The notes under the pieces: model-generated
Database searches by the model: none
Told to the model about the DNA's origin: nothing
What the model saw: the letters and a program-made list of their open reading frames with translations, nothing else
Part shown: piece after piece, positions 13,241 through 20,526 of the stretch
Layout of the letters: every line of letters starts with the position of its first letter
Numbering within the stretch: the first letter of the stretch is position 1
DNA from: CADEEV01 sp964442185
Lineage (GTDB): Bacteria > Acidobacteriota > Vicinamibacteria > Fen-336
Direction of reading: 5' to 3'
Assembly: GCA_964442185.1 (NCBI GenBank)
Contig: CAYTWT010000195.1
Coordinates: 1 to 28,660, forward strand
DNA: 28,660 bases
Position numbers and translations under genes: made by a program

Positions 13241-13699
13241 ATGTCTACTCACATTCCGAAGGCCGGCGAGATCCAACGACAGTGGTTCGTGATCGACGCC
13301 AAGGACCAGGTCCTGGGTAAGTTGGCGGTGGCCGCCGCGGACCTGCTCGCGGGCAAGCACAAGCCGATCTATACCTCCTTCCTCGACACCGGCGACCACG
13401 TCATCGTAATCAACGCCGCGCAGGTCCACCTGACCGGCAAGAAGCAAGAGAACAAGATCTATCACCGCCACACAGGCTACCCGGGCGGCCTCAAGTCCAC
13501 CGCCGCCATCGACGTGCGCAAGAAGAACCCCGAGCGCCTCGTCGAGGAGGCCGTGAAGGGGATGCTCCCCAAGACCAAGCTGGGTCGAGCCATGTTCCTG
13601 AAACTCAAGGTCTACGTCGGCGACCAGCACCCGCACCAGGCGCAGAAACCCAAGGCCCTCGCGGTCAAGAAGACGGCCAGGTCGAGCAAGAGGAGTTAG
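13241..13699 (+). CDS. rplM: Ribosomal protein L13 (50S)
   Basis: A 152-residue L13 starting at the ATG 13241 with GGGGAG upstream. Conserved stretches include W-F-V-I-D-A-K-D-Q-V-L-G-K-L-A near the N-terminus, L-D-T-G-D-H-V-I-V-I-N-A, H-T-G-Y-P-G-G-L-K, and G-M-L-P-K-T-K-L-G-R with the G-D-Q-H-P-H-Q-A-Q-K-P end. L13 is an early-assembly protein of the large subunit that binds 23S rRNA. It is the first gene of the ribosomal unit, four bases before rpsI, in the usual rplM-rpsI pair. The frame extends upstream, but that part overlaps the promoter and is not coding. The C-terminal Lys/Ala tail after the core is slightly longer than usual. Confidence 0.97.
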   Translation: MSTHIPKAGEIQRQWFVIDAKDQVLGKLAVAAADLLAGKHKPIYTSFLDTGDHVIVINAAQVHLTGKKQENKIYHRHTGYPGGLKSTAAIDVRKKNPERLVEEAVKGMLPKTKLGRAMFLKLKVYVGDQHPHQAQKPKALAVKKTARSSKRS

Positions 13700-13703
13700 C
13701 GCG

Positions 13704-14105
13704 TTGAGCACCACTTCCATCGAGTACTACGGCACCGGCCGGCGCAAGACCTCGGTCGCACGGGTGTTCCTGCGACCCGGCGCCGGCGCGATGCTGCTGA
13801 ACGACAAGAGCATGGACGACTACTTCGGCGGCCACGAAGCCCTGAAGATGCTGGTCAAGCAGCCGTTCGCCGTCACCGAAACGAGCGACAAGTTCGACGT
13901 CCTGGCGACGCTCGGCGGCGGCGGTGTGGCCGCCCAGGCCGGCGCGTTGCGACACGGAATCGCCCGCGCGCTGTGCCTCTTCAACGCCGAGTTGCGGCAG
14001 AAGCTCAAAAAGGCTGGCTTCCTGACGCGGGACGCCCGTCAGAAGGAACGCAAGAAGTACGGACAGAAGGGCGCACGCCGCCGCTTCCAGTTCAGCAAGC
14101 GTTAA
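13704..14105 (+). CDS. rpsI: Ribosomal protein S9 (30S)
   Basis: A 133-residue S9 starting at TTG 13704; AGGAG (13691-13695) is 8 bases upstream, which supports this start. The core includes Y-Y-G-T-G-R-R-K-T-S-V-A-R-V, G-G-G-G-V-A-A-Q-A-G-A-L-R-H-G-I-A-R-A-L and the basic end R-R-R-F-Q-F-S-K-R. The final Ser-Lys-Arg is the invariant tail that reaches the P-site tRNA in the small subunit. It follows rplM by four bases and shares its promoter. The next gene, rpsB, comes after a 78-base leader-like gap. Confidence 0.97.
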   Translation: MSTTSIEYYGTGRRKTSVARVFLRPGAGAMLLNDKSMDDYFGGHEALKMLVKQPFAVTETSDKFDVLATLGGGGVAAQAGALRHGIARALCLFNAELRQKLKKAGFLTRDARQKERKKYGQKGARRRFQFSKR

Positions 14106-14122
14106 ACACGAGCCTTTGAAAG

Positions 14123-14161
14123 AGGCCGGAAAGATCGGCTCTGCCAATTGGGGCAGGCCGG
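14123..14161 (+). promoter_or_regulatory. Structured leader before rpsB with two alternative hairpins
   Basis: The segment CGGC (14136-14139) can pair with GCCG at 14125-14128, or with GCCG at 14157-14160. In the second case the stem continues as CTGCC (14141-14145) with GGCAG (14152-14156), making 9 pairs with one bulged base and a six-base loop. AGGCCGG is repeated at 14123-14129 and 14155-14161, so the two folds are mutually exclusive. It ends just before the rpsB ribosome binding site. S2 autoregulation through an mRNA leader is known in other bacteria; that this is such a leader is inference. Confidence 0.45.
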
Positions 14162-14183
14162 TCTGAACGAAAGGAAGGTCGGT

Positions 14184-15020
14184 TTGGCCGAACCCGTGAC
14201 CATGAAGGACCTGCTCGAAGCGGGGGTCCACTTCGGACATCAGACGCGCCGCTGGAACCCGAAGATGAAGGAATTCATCTTCGGCGAGCGTAACGGCATC
14301 TACATCGTCGACCTCCAGAAGACCCATCGCCTGCTCGTCGCTGCGCTCCAATTCGTGCAGGACCTCGCTTCCTCGGGCCGTACGGTGCTGTTCGTCGCCA
14401 CCAAGCGACAAGCCCAGGAAGTCGTGGCCGAAGAGGCGCTGCGCTGCGGCATGCCGTGGGTGACAGAGCGCTGGCTCGGCGGCTTGCTGACCAACTTCGT
14501 GACCATCCGCCGCAGTCTCGAGCGGCTCCGCGAGCTCGAGATGATGGCGGCCGACGGCCGACACGAGAAGCTCACCAAGAAAGAAGTAGCGGGCCTCGAG
14601 AAGGAACGCGGCAAGCTCGAGAAGAGCCTGCGCGGGATCAAGTCGATGAAGAGCCTGCCCGACGCGGTCTTCGTCATCGACACGCGCAAGGAGGCGATCG
14701 CCGTCGCTGAGGCCCGCAAGCTCAAGATCCCGGTGATCGGGATCGTGGACACGAACTGCGACCCGGACGAGGTCGACTTCGTGGTGCCGGGCAACGACGA
14801 CGCGCTGCGGGCGATCAAGCTGTTCGCCGGACGCGTGGCCGATGCCGTGATCACGGGCCGCACGCTCCGCGAGTCGCGCCGGGCCGAGGAAGGCGCTGCC
14901 GACAAGGGCGCCGCTCCGGCCGCTGAGGAAGGCGAAGCCAAGCGCAAGCCGCGCGCCCGCGCCGCGACGCCCGCCCCTGTGGCTGCGCCCGTAGCACCGC
15001 CTCTCGCACCGGCGTCCTGA
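14184..15020 (+). CDS. rpsB: Ribosomal protein S2 (30S)
   Basis: A 278-residue S2. The start is placed at TTG 14184 because AAGGAAGG (14171-14178) sits 5 bases upstream; ATG 14202 is the alternative and gives the usual M-K-D-L-L-E-A-G-V-H-F-G-H-Q start. Core motifs are H-Q-T-R-R-W-N-P-K-M, F-I-F-G-E-R-N-G-I-Y-I-V-D-L-Q-K-T, the coiled-coil hairpin rich in Lys/Glu, and V-I-G-I-V-D-T-N-C-D-P-D. The C-terminal 45 residues are an Ala/Pro/Lys-rich tail beyond the S2 fold. S2 joins the small subunit late and is needed for mRNA binding. In many bacteria rpsB and tsf are co-transcribed; here a terminator separates them. Confidence 0.97.
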   Translation: MAEPVTMKDLLEAGVHFGHQTRRWNPKMKEFIFGERNGIYIVDLQKTHRLLVAALQFVQDLASSGRTVLFVATKRQAQEVVAEEALRCGMPWVTERWLGGLLTNFVTIRRSLERLRELEMMAADGRHEKLTKKEVAGLEKERGKLEKSLRGIKSMKSLPDAVFVIDTRKEAIAVAEARKLKIPVIGIVDTNCDPDEVDFVVPGNDDALRAIKLFAGRVADAVITGRTLRESRRAEEGAADKGAAPAAEEGEAKRKPRARAATPAPVAAPVAPPLAPAS

Positions 15021-15065
15021 CGAAGAACGCCCGCGACCCCCGAAGCCTCTTCGAATCTCAACTCC

Positions 15066-15104
15066 GCCCCGGGGCGCCCTGACTGCCGCCTCCGGGCTTT
15101 TTTT
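15066..15104 (+). terminator. Intrinsic terminator/attenuator between rpsB and tsf
   Basis: An 11-position stem pairs 15066-15076 with 15087-15097 (one C-C mismatch, one G-T wobble, all others G-C), with a ten-base loop and seven Ts at 15098-15104. This is a classic Rho-independent terminator. It ends only 16 bases before the tsf ATG, leaving no room for a downstream promoter, so partial read-through is the most likely way for tsf to be expressed. Confidence 0.85.
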
Positions 15105-15120
15105 GAAAAGCGCGTGGTGA

Positions 15121-15762
15121 ATGAGCATTTCCGCTGAGATGGTTCGCAAACTCCGGGAAGAGACCGGGGCCGGGATGATGGAGTGCAAGTCGGCGCTGGT
15201 CGAAGCCCAGGGGAGCCACGAGGCGGCGCGAGACGTGCTGCGCAAGAAGGGTCTGGCCTCGGCGGCCAGGAAGGCCAGCCGCGCCGCCAACGAGGGCATG
15301 ATCGGGACCTATGTCCACCAGGGCGCCAAGGTCGGCGTCATGCTGGAGGTCAATTGCGAAACCGACTTCGTGGCCAGGAACGCCGACTTCCAAGCGCTCG
15401 TGAAGGACATCGCGATGCACGTCGCGGCCGGCTCCCCCGCGGTGGCGCTGTACGTTTCAAAGGAGCAGGTTCCGGCCGAGGCCATCGAGAAGGAGAAGGA
15501 GATCTACAAAGCGCAGGCCGCCGCGGCCGGCAAGCCCGCGAACGTGGCCGAGAAGATGGCCGAGGGCAAGCTCAAGGAGTACTACGCGACCTTCTGCCTG
15601 CTCGAGCAGCCCTTCGTGAAGGAGCCCAAGCTGACGGTTGGCCAGCTGGTCCAGGAGAAGATCGCGATCATCAAGGAGAACATCGTCGTGCGCCGCTTCG
15701 CGCGCTTCAAGGTCGGCGAGGAGATCGCGGGCGAGAAGGCCGCCGAGGCCGTGGTTGCCTAA
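15121..15762 (+). CDS. tsf: Elongation factor Ts (short form)
   Basis: A 213-residue EF-Ts, the short form known from Thermus and many Deltaproteobacteria (the E. coli protein is about 283). The N-terminal UBA-like module has V-R-K-L-R-E-E-T-G-A-G-M-M-E-C-K-S-A-L, with the nucleotide-exchange element T-G-A-G-M-M-E-C-K. The core has E-V-N-C-E-T-D-F-V-A-R-N, and the C-terminal part V-V-R-R-F-A-R-F-K-V-G-E-E. It recharges EF-Tu with GTP. Only a weak GGTGA precedes the ATG. A terminator lies immediately upstream, so transcription depends on read-through or an unseen promoter within rpsB. Its last 8 bases overlap pyrH. Confidence 0.96.
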   Translation: MSISAEMVRKLREETGAGMMECKSALVEAQGSHEAARDVLRKKGLASAARKASRAANEGMIGTYVHQGAKVGVMLEVNCETDFVARNADFQALVKDIAMHVAAGSPAVALYVSKEQVPAEAIEKEKEIYKAQAAAAGKPANVAEKMAEGKLKEYYATFCLLEQPFVKEPKLTVGQLVQEKIAIIKENIVVRRFARFKVGEEIAGEKAAEAVVA

Positions 15763-16480
15763 AAAGACGCCCGCCTTCAAGCGCGTCCTGCTGAAGCTCT
15801 CGGGCGAGGCTTTGCTCGGCGAGAAGGCCTTCGGCATCGATCGTGGCTTCACCGATTACCTCGCGCGCGAGATCAAGCAGATCCACGCGCTGGGCGTGCA
15901 GGTGACGGCGGTCGTGGGCGGGGGTAACATCTTCCGGGGCGTGTCCGACAACGCCCAGGGCATGGACCGGGTTTCGGCGGATCACATGGGCATGCTCGCG
16001 ACCGTGATCAACGGCATCGCACTCCAGGACGCTCTGGAACGCGTCGGCGTGATCACCCGGGTGCTCTCGGCTATCGAGATGCGCGAAGTCGCCGAACCCT
16101 TCATCCGGCGCCGCGCCCTGCGCCACCTGGAGAAGGGCCGTGTCGTGATTTTCGCCGGCGGCACGGGCAACCCGTACTTCTCGACCGACACGGCAGCCGC
16201 GCTGCGGGCCATGGAGATCAAGGCCGAAATCATCCTCAAGGGCACCAAGGTCGAGGGCATCTATGATTCCGACCCCCTGAAGAACCCGAAGGCGAAGATG
16301 TTCTCCCGCGTGACGTACCTCGATGTCCTGAAGAAGGGCCTCAAGGTGATGGACACGACGGCCATCTCCCTGTGCATGGACAACCGACTGCCGATCATCG
16401 TCTACAACCTGAAGGCCAAAGGGAACCTGAAGCGGATCGTGACGGGTCAGAAGGTCGGGACCCTGGTGGTGGAGGAATAG
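15755..16480 (+). CDS. pyrH: UMP kinase
   Basis: A 241-residue bacterial UMP kinase of the amino-acid-kinase fold. The start is TTG 15755, inside the end of tsf (8-base overlap) with GAGG at 15744-15747 seven bases upstream; a longer frame into tsf has no family similarity. Motifs are V-L-L-K-L-S-G-E-A-L (ATP site), V-V-G-G-G-N-I-F-R-G, D-R-V-S-A-D-H-M-G-M-L-A-T-V-I-N-G (UMP binding) and F-A-G-G-T-G-N-P-Y-F-S-T-D-T. It converts UMP to UDP in pyrimidine synthesis and is usually hexameric and GTP-regulated. Position between tsf and frr is the canonical order. Confidence 0.96.
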   Translation: MPKKTPAFKRVLLKLSGEALLGEKAFGIDRGFTDYLAREIKQIHALGVQVTAVVGGGNIFRGVSDNAQGMDRVSADHMGMLATVINGIALQDALERVGVITRVLSAIEMREVAEPFIRRRALRHLEKGRVVIFAGGTGNPYFSTDTAAALRAMEIKAEIILKGTKVEGIYDSDPLKNPKAKMFSRVTYLDVLKKGLKVMDTTAISLCMDNRLPIIVYNLKAKGNLKRIVTGQKVGTLVVEE

Positions 16481-16482
16481 CC

Positions 16483-17046
16483 ATGGCGGCTGTGAAGCAG
16501 CTGATCTCGGATGCCCAGAAGCGCATGGACGCGAGCCTCGAGACCGTGCGCCGCGAGTTGACCGCGATGCGCACGGGCCGCGCCTCGCTCTCGATGCTCG
16601 ACGGGATCCGCGTCGATTACTACGGCACGCCGACGCCTCTCAACCAGGTCGGCAACCTGGCGATCCCCGATCCGACACTCGTGACGATCCAGCCCTGGGA
16701 CCCGACGCTGCTGCAGGCGATCGAGAAGGCGCTCAGGCTTTCGGACCTCGATCTCAACCCGCAGAACGACGGCAAGATCATTCGCGTGCCGATTCCCCAA
16801 CTCACCGAGGAACGCCGCAAGCTGCTCGTGAAGCACGCCCACAAACACGCCGAAGAAGGCCGCGTCGCAGTCCGCAACGTGCGGCGCGACGTCAACGAGC
16901 ACCTGAAAAAGGCGCTGAAGGACCACGAGATCAGCGAGGACGACGAGAAGCAGGCGCTGGCTGAGGTCCAGAAGCTGACCGACCTGCACATCGCCAAGAT
17001 CGACGAGATCCTCGAGAAGAAGGAAGTTGAAATCATGGAGGTGTAG
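16483..17046 (+). CDS. frr: Ribosome recycling factor
   Basis: A 187-residue protein of standard length. GGAGGAA lies just upstream of ATG 16483, two bases after the pyrH stop. The two-domain L shape is reflected by helical domain I (M-D-A-S-L-E-T-V-R-R-E-L, and the C-terminal long helices) and domain II with the family motif L-R-T-G-R-A-S-like M-R-T-G-R-A-S-L-S-M-L-D, then Y-Y-G-T-P-T-P-L-N-Q. It splits post-termination ribosomes with EF-G. The usual next genes (uppS, cdsA, dxr) are absent here; threonine synthase follows after 113 bases in which I see no gene or clear promoter. Confidence 0.97.
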   Translation: MAAVKQLISDAQKRMDASLETVRRELTAMRTGRASLSMLDGIRVDYYGTPTPLNQVGNLAIPDPTLVTIQPWDPTLLQAIEKALRLSDLDLNPQNDGKIIRVPIPQLTEERRKLLVKHAHKHAEEGRVAVRNVRRDVNEHLKKALKDHEISEDDEKQALAEVQKLTDLHIAKIDEILEKKEVEIMEV

Positions 17047-17159
17047 GCTCGCGGCGCGTCGAGTACCAGCTCGTCCGGGTGGACAGCGCCGACAACAAAG
17101 CCCTCTCCGGCCGCGGTTTCGAGATGTGGGCCAGATCGGTGTCGAGGTAGACTTCGCGC

Positions 17160-18329
17160 GTGTTCTTGACGCATCTGGAGTGCACCAAGTGCGCAGCTCG
17201 GCACGAGGTCGATCGCATCCAGAACCTCTGCGACTGCGGCGCGCCGCTCTTCGCGCGCTACGATCTCGAGCGTGCCGCCCGTGAGATGCGGCCGGGGCAC
17301 CTGGCCTTGCGCGCCCCCACGATGTGGCGCTATCAGGAGGTTCTGCCGGTCGCCGAGCCCGAGCATCGCATCAGCCTGGGCGAGGGCTTCACGCCGCTCC
17401 TGCCGGCACGGCGCCTCGGCGCTGCGCTGGGACTTCCGAAGCTCCTGATCAAGGAAGAGGGCGGCAATCCCACTGGTTCGTTCAAGGCTCGGGGCCTCGG
17501 CGTGGCGGTCTCGATGGCGAAGGCCCTAGGTGCGAAGGACGTCTGCCTGCCCTCGGCAGGCAACGCAGCCAGTGCGCTCGCGGCCTACGCCGCTCACGGC
17601 GGCCTGCGCGCGCATGTTTTCCTGCCAAAGGACATCGCCCGGCTCTTCGTGATGGAGACGCAAGCGTATGGCGCCGAGGTCACCATGGTCGAAGGCCTGA
17701 TCCACGACGCGGGCAAGCTGTGCGCCGCGCAGGCCCGCGAGCATGGCTGGTACGAGTGCGCGACGCTCAAGGAGCCCTACCGCGTGGAGGGCAAGAAGAC
17801 CATGGGCTACGAGATCGCCGAGCAGCTCGAGTGGTCGCTGCCTGATGCGATCCTCTATCCCACCGGCGGCGGCACCGGCCTGATCGGGATGTGGAAGGCG
17901 TTCGAGGAGCTGGAGACGATGGGCTTCATCGGCTCGAAGCGGCCCCGCATGTATGCCGTGCAGGCCGAAGGCTGTGCGCCGATCGTCAAGGCGTTCCTCG
18001 AGGGCCGCGACGACGCACCGCTTTGGGAGAACGCCACGACGCACGCCCACGGATTGCGCGTGCCCAAGGCCCTGGGTGACTTCCTGATCCTGCGCGCCGT
18101 CAGAGATAGCGGTGGTTGGGCGCTCGCGGTCTCCGAGGCTGAGATCATCCAGGGCGTCAAAGAGGCTAGCGCGGCCGAGGGCATGTTCATGGCGCCCGAG
18201 GGCGGCGCCTGCGTCGCAGCCCTGCGACAGCTGGTCTCGAGTAAAAGGCTTGGCGCCGATGAGACCGTGGTCACTTTCAATACCGGCACGGGCTTCAAGT
18301 ACGCCGAAAACATGGAGCCGCTCTGGTGA
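17160..18329 (+). CDS. thrC: Threonine synthase with N-terminal zinc-ribbon-like segment
   Basis: A 389-residue PLP enzyme of fold type II. The N-terminus has C-x2-C (8, 11) and C-x-C (24, 26), as in the zinc-ribbon form of threonine synthase common in archaea and some bacteria. The PLP lysine is Lys109 in N-P-T-G-S-F-K-A-R-G; S-A-G-N-A-A-S-A-L-A-A-Y and the phosphate loop T-G-G-G-T-G-L follow. It makes threonine from O-phosphohomoserine. The start is GTG 17160 (TTG 17166 also possible), with GAGG 12 bases upstream. The stop overlaps the start of the AlaX gene (GTGA). The asd gene of the same pathway is 9 kb away. Confidence 0.92.
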   Translation: MFLTHLECTKCAARHEVDRIQNLCDCGAPLFARYDLERAAREMRPGHLALRAPTMWRYQEVLPVAEPEHRISLGEGFTPLLPARRLGAALGLPKLLIKEEGGNPTGSFKARGLGVAVSMAKALGAKDVCLPSAGNAASALAAYAAHGGLRAHVFLPKDIARLFVMETQAYGAEVTMVEGLIHDAGKLCAAQAREHGWYECATLKEPYRVEGKKTMGYEIAEQLEWSLPDAILYPTGGGTGLIGMWKAFEELETMGFIGSKRPRMYAVQAEGCAPIVKAFLEGRDDAPLWENATTHAHGLRVPKALGDFLILRAVRDSGGWALAVSEAEIIQGVKEASAAEGMFMAPEGGACVAALRQLVSSKRLGADETVVTFNTGTGFKYAENMEPLW

Positions 18330-19522
18330 CGACCCGGCGCTTGTTTCGCGAGGATGCCTATTTGCTGGAGTTCGACGCGCGCGTGACGGCGCGGCTCACA
18401 CACGAGCAACGGCCTGCCGTGACGCTCGACCAGACGGCGTTCTACGCCGAGAGCGGCGGCCAACCGTGGGACACTGGGACTCTGAACGACGTCTCGGTCG
18501 TGGCCGTGGTCGAAAGCGGCAGGGAGATACTCCACGTCCTGGACCGCTGCCTCGACGCCGACAGCGTCTTCGGCCGCGTCGATGAAGTGCGCCGGCGCGA
18601 TCATCGCGAACAGCATCACGGTCAGCATCTCCTGTCCCGTGCTCTCGAGATGCTGGCGGGGGCGCGCACCGTGAGCTTCCACCTCGGCGGAGGCGCCGTC
18701 TCGATCGACCTCGACCGCGAGGTGAGCGAAGCCCAAGTCCGAGCCGCCGAAGAGCGCGCGAACGAAGTGATCTGGGCGGCGCGGCCCGTCGCCGTGCGCG
18801 TGGTCAGCCGGGCCGAAGCGAAGGCACTCGGCGTCGCTCCGCACGAGGGCGCGGGCGACGCCATCCGACTGGTCGACGCTGAGGGCTTCGACCTCCAGGC
18901 TTGCGGCGGGACACACCCCAGGTCCACTTCCGAGGTGGGCATGCTCGTGATCCTTAGGCGCGAGCGCTACAAGGGCGGTTCGCGGGTGTCCTTCGTCTGC
19001 GGGCATCGCGCGCTCGACGCCTTTCGGCAGCGGGCAGCGGCCCTCGACCGGCTCACGTCGATCCTCTCGTCGCCGCTCGAGGGCCTGGCCGAGGCGGCAC
19101 AGCGGTTGCTCGACGAGCGCAGCGCCGCCGAGAAGCGAGTTCGCGACTTGTTCCTGAAATCACTCGATGTCGAAGCCCAGCGCCTGCTCGGATCTACTCC
19201 CGGCTCGCCGCCGGTCGTCGTCGCGAGCTACGAAGGCTGGGCGCCGGACGAGCTGCGAGCTCTGGCGCAGCGCCTCACAGCACTTCGGCCTTGCGTCGCG
19301 CTTTTGGCGTCGCGGGGCGCGAAGGCGCAGCTCGTCTTCGCGCAGTCCGATGCCCTTCCCCACGACATACCCGGCCTGCTCCAGACTGCCGCCGCGCGGC
19401 TCGGGGGCCGGGGTGGTGGCAAGGGCAACCTGGCCCAGGGCGGCGGCGACAGAGTCGAGAAACTGGACGAGGCGCTCGCGCTCGCCGCAGAGGCCGTCCG
19501 CGCAAGAAGCTCGGGCCGATGA
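18326..19522 (+). CDS. Alanyl-tRNA editing protein, AlaX type with DHHA1 domain
   Basis: A 398-residue stand-alone relative of the editing half of alanyl-tRNA synthetase. N-terminal part: F-Y-A-E-S-G-G-Q-P-W-D-T-G (39-51). The zinc site is His97 and His101 (H-H-G-Q-H-L-L) with Cys193 and His197 (C-G-G-T-H). The C-terminal DHHA1 domain ends with G-G-R-G-G-G-K-G-N-L-A-Q-G-G. There is no aminoacylation domain. By family knowledge it hydrolyses Ser- or Gly-tRNA(Ala) made in error. The GTG start overlaps the thrC stop and its own stop overlaps the asparaginase ATG, so the three are tightly coupled. The family assignment is firm; tRNA specificity is not shown. Confidence 0.92.
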   Translation: MTTRRLFREDAYLLEFDARVTARLTHEQRPAVTLDQTAFYAESGGQPWDTGTLNDVSVVAVVESGREILHVLDRCLDADSVFGRVDEVRRRDHREQHHGQHLLSRALEMLAGARTVSFHLGGGAVSIDLDREVSEAQVRAAEERANEVIWAARPVAVRVVSRAEAKALGVAPHEGAGDAIRLVDAEGFDLQACGGTHPRSTSEVGMLVILRRERYKGGSRVSFVCGHRALDAFRQRAAALDRLTSILSSPLEGLAEAAQRLLDERSAAEKRVRDLFLKSLDVEAQRLLGSTPGSPPVVVASYEGWAPDELRALAQRLTALRPCVALLASRGAKAQLVFAQSDALPHDIPGLLQTAAARLGGRGGGKGNLAQGGGDRVEKLDEALALAAEAVRARSSGR

Positions 19523-20526
19523 GCGCAACCGCCAACCCGCGCAAGCACGTTCACGTGCTCTTCACCGGCGGCACGATCTCGATGCGCATCGACCCGGGAA
19601 CCGGGGCGGCCGTCCCTGCTCTCACGGGCGAGGAGATCGTGGCACGCGTTCATGGCCTCAGGAAGGAGGCGCGCCTCACTCTGGAAGACTACGCGCGCCT
19701 GCCGGGGCCGCACGTGACGCCGCATTGGATGTGGCGGCTGCGTGGCCACGTGCAGTCGCTCCTCGAGCTCCGCGCTGTGGACAGCGTCGTCGTGACTCAC
19801 GGCACCGACACGCTCGAGGAGACCGCCTTCCTGCTGGATCTCACGCTCGACTCGCCGAAGCCGGTCGTGTTCTGCGGCGCCATGCGCACGCTCTCCGAGC
19901 CGGGCTGGGACGGCCCCGCCAACCTGATGGCCGCTGTGCGGACGGCCGTCCATCCGCAGGCGCCGGGCCGCGGCGTACTGGTGGCCGTGGGGGAGGAGAT
20001 CTTCGCCGCCGCCGAGGTCTCGAAATGGCACACGCAGCGGCTCGACGCCTTCCGCAGCGGTCGCGGACCGCTGGCCGTCGTCGACCGCGGCCAAGTGCGC
20101 TTCCAGCGCCCGGCGGTCCACCGCCCGCGTCTGCCCACGCGCCGGCTCGTCTCGGAGGTGGACCTTCACACCATGGCCACGGGCGTCGATGACGCCCTGC
20201 TGCGCGCCTCGGTCGCCCGTGGTGCGCGCGGCCTGGTCGTCGAGGCCACCGGTTGCGGGAACGTACCGCCCTCGGTCCTGCCCGGCCTGCGCAGCGCGAT
20301 CGCCGCCCGGCTCCCGGTGGTCCTCGTGTCCCGCTGCGGTGAGGGCCGCGTGAGCCCGGCGTATGGCTACGAAGGCGGCGGCCAGAGGCTGCGCGAGATG
20401 GGTGTCATCTTCGGCGGCGATCTGTCGGGCCCCAAGGCGCGCATCAAGCTGATGGCCGCCCTGGGCGCAAGCTCCGATCCGGCGGAGATCCGGGCCCTGT
20501 TCGAGGATCAGTCCGAGAGCGAGTAA
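19519..20526 (+). CDS. Type I-like L-asparaginase
   Basis: A 335-residue asparaginase without a signal peptide, so probably cytoplasmic. The first catalytic motif is L-F-T-G-G-T-I-S with Thr19 (nucleophile position T-G-G-T). The second is V-V-T-H-G-T-D-T-L-E-E-T with Thr96 and Asp97. The conserved lysine lies in the C-terminal G-P-K-A-R-I-K-L-M-A-A-L, which is also the family tail. The start is the ATG that overlaps the AlaX stop. It hydrolyses asparagine to aspartate, the precursor of threonine and pantothenate routes represented nearby. Its 3' end overlaps the convergent membrane protein gene by 19 bases. Confidence 0.92.
   Translation: MSATANPRKHVHVLFTGGTISMRIDPGTGAAVPALTGEEIVARVHGLRKEARLTLEDYARLPGPHVTPHWMWRLRGHVQSLLELRAVDSVVVTHGTDTLEETAFLLDLTLDSPKPVVFCGAMRTLSEPGWDGPANLMAAVRTAVHPQAPGRGVLVAVGEEIFAAAEVSKWHTQRLDAFRSGRGPLAVVDRGQVRFQRPAVHRPRLPTRRLVSEVDLHTMATGVDDALLRASVARGARGLVVEATGCGNVPPSVLPGLRSAIAARLPVVLVSRCGEGRVSPAYGYEGGGQRLREMGVIFGGDLSGPKARIKLMAALGASSDPAEIRALFEDQSESE

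Noticed and set aside
13665..15299. Long minus-strand open frame (544 codons) across rpsI, rpsB and tsf
   Set aside because: It is the antisense of three unmistakable translation genes and has no recognisable domain or start signal.
17047..17159. Small gene or RNA between frr and thrC
   Set aside because: Only short frames without ribosome binding sites and no stable hairpin or tRNA-like fold are visible.
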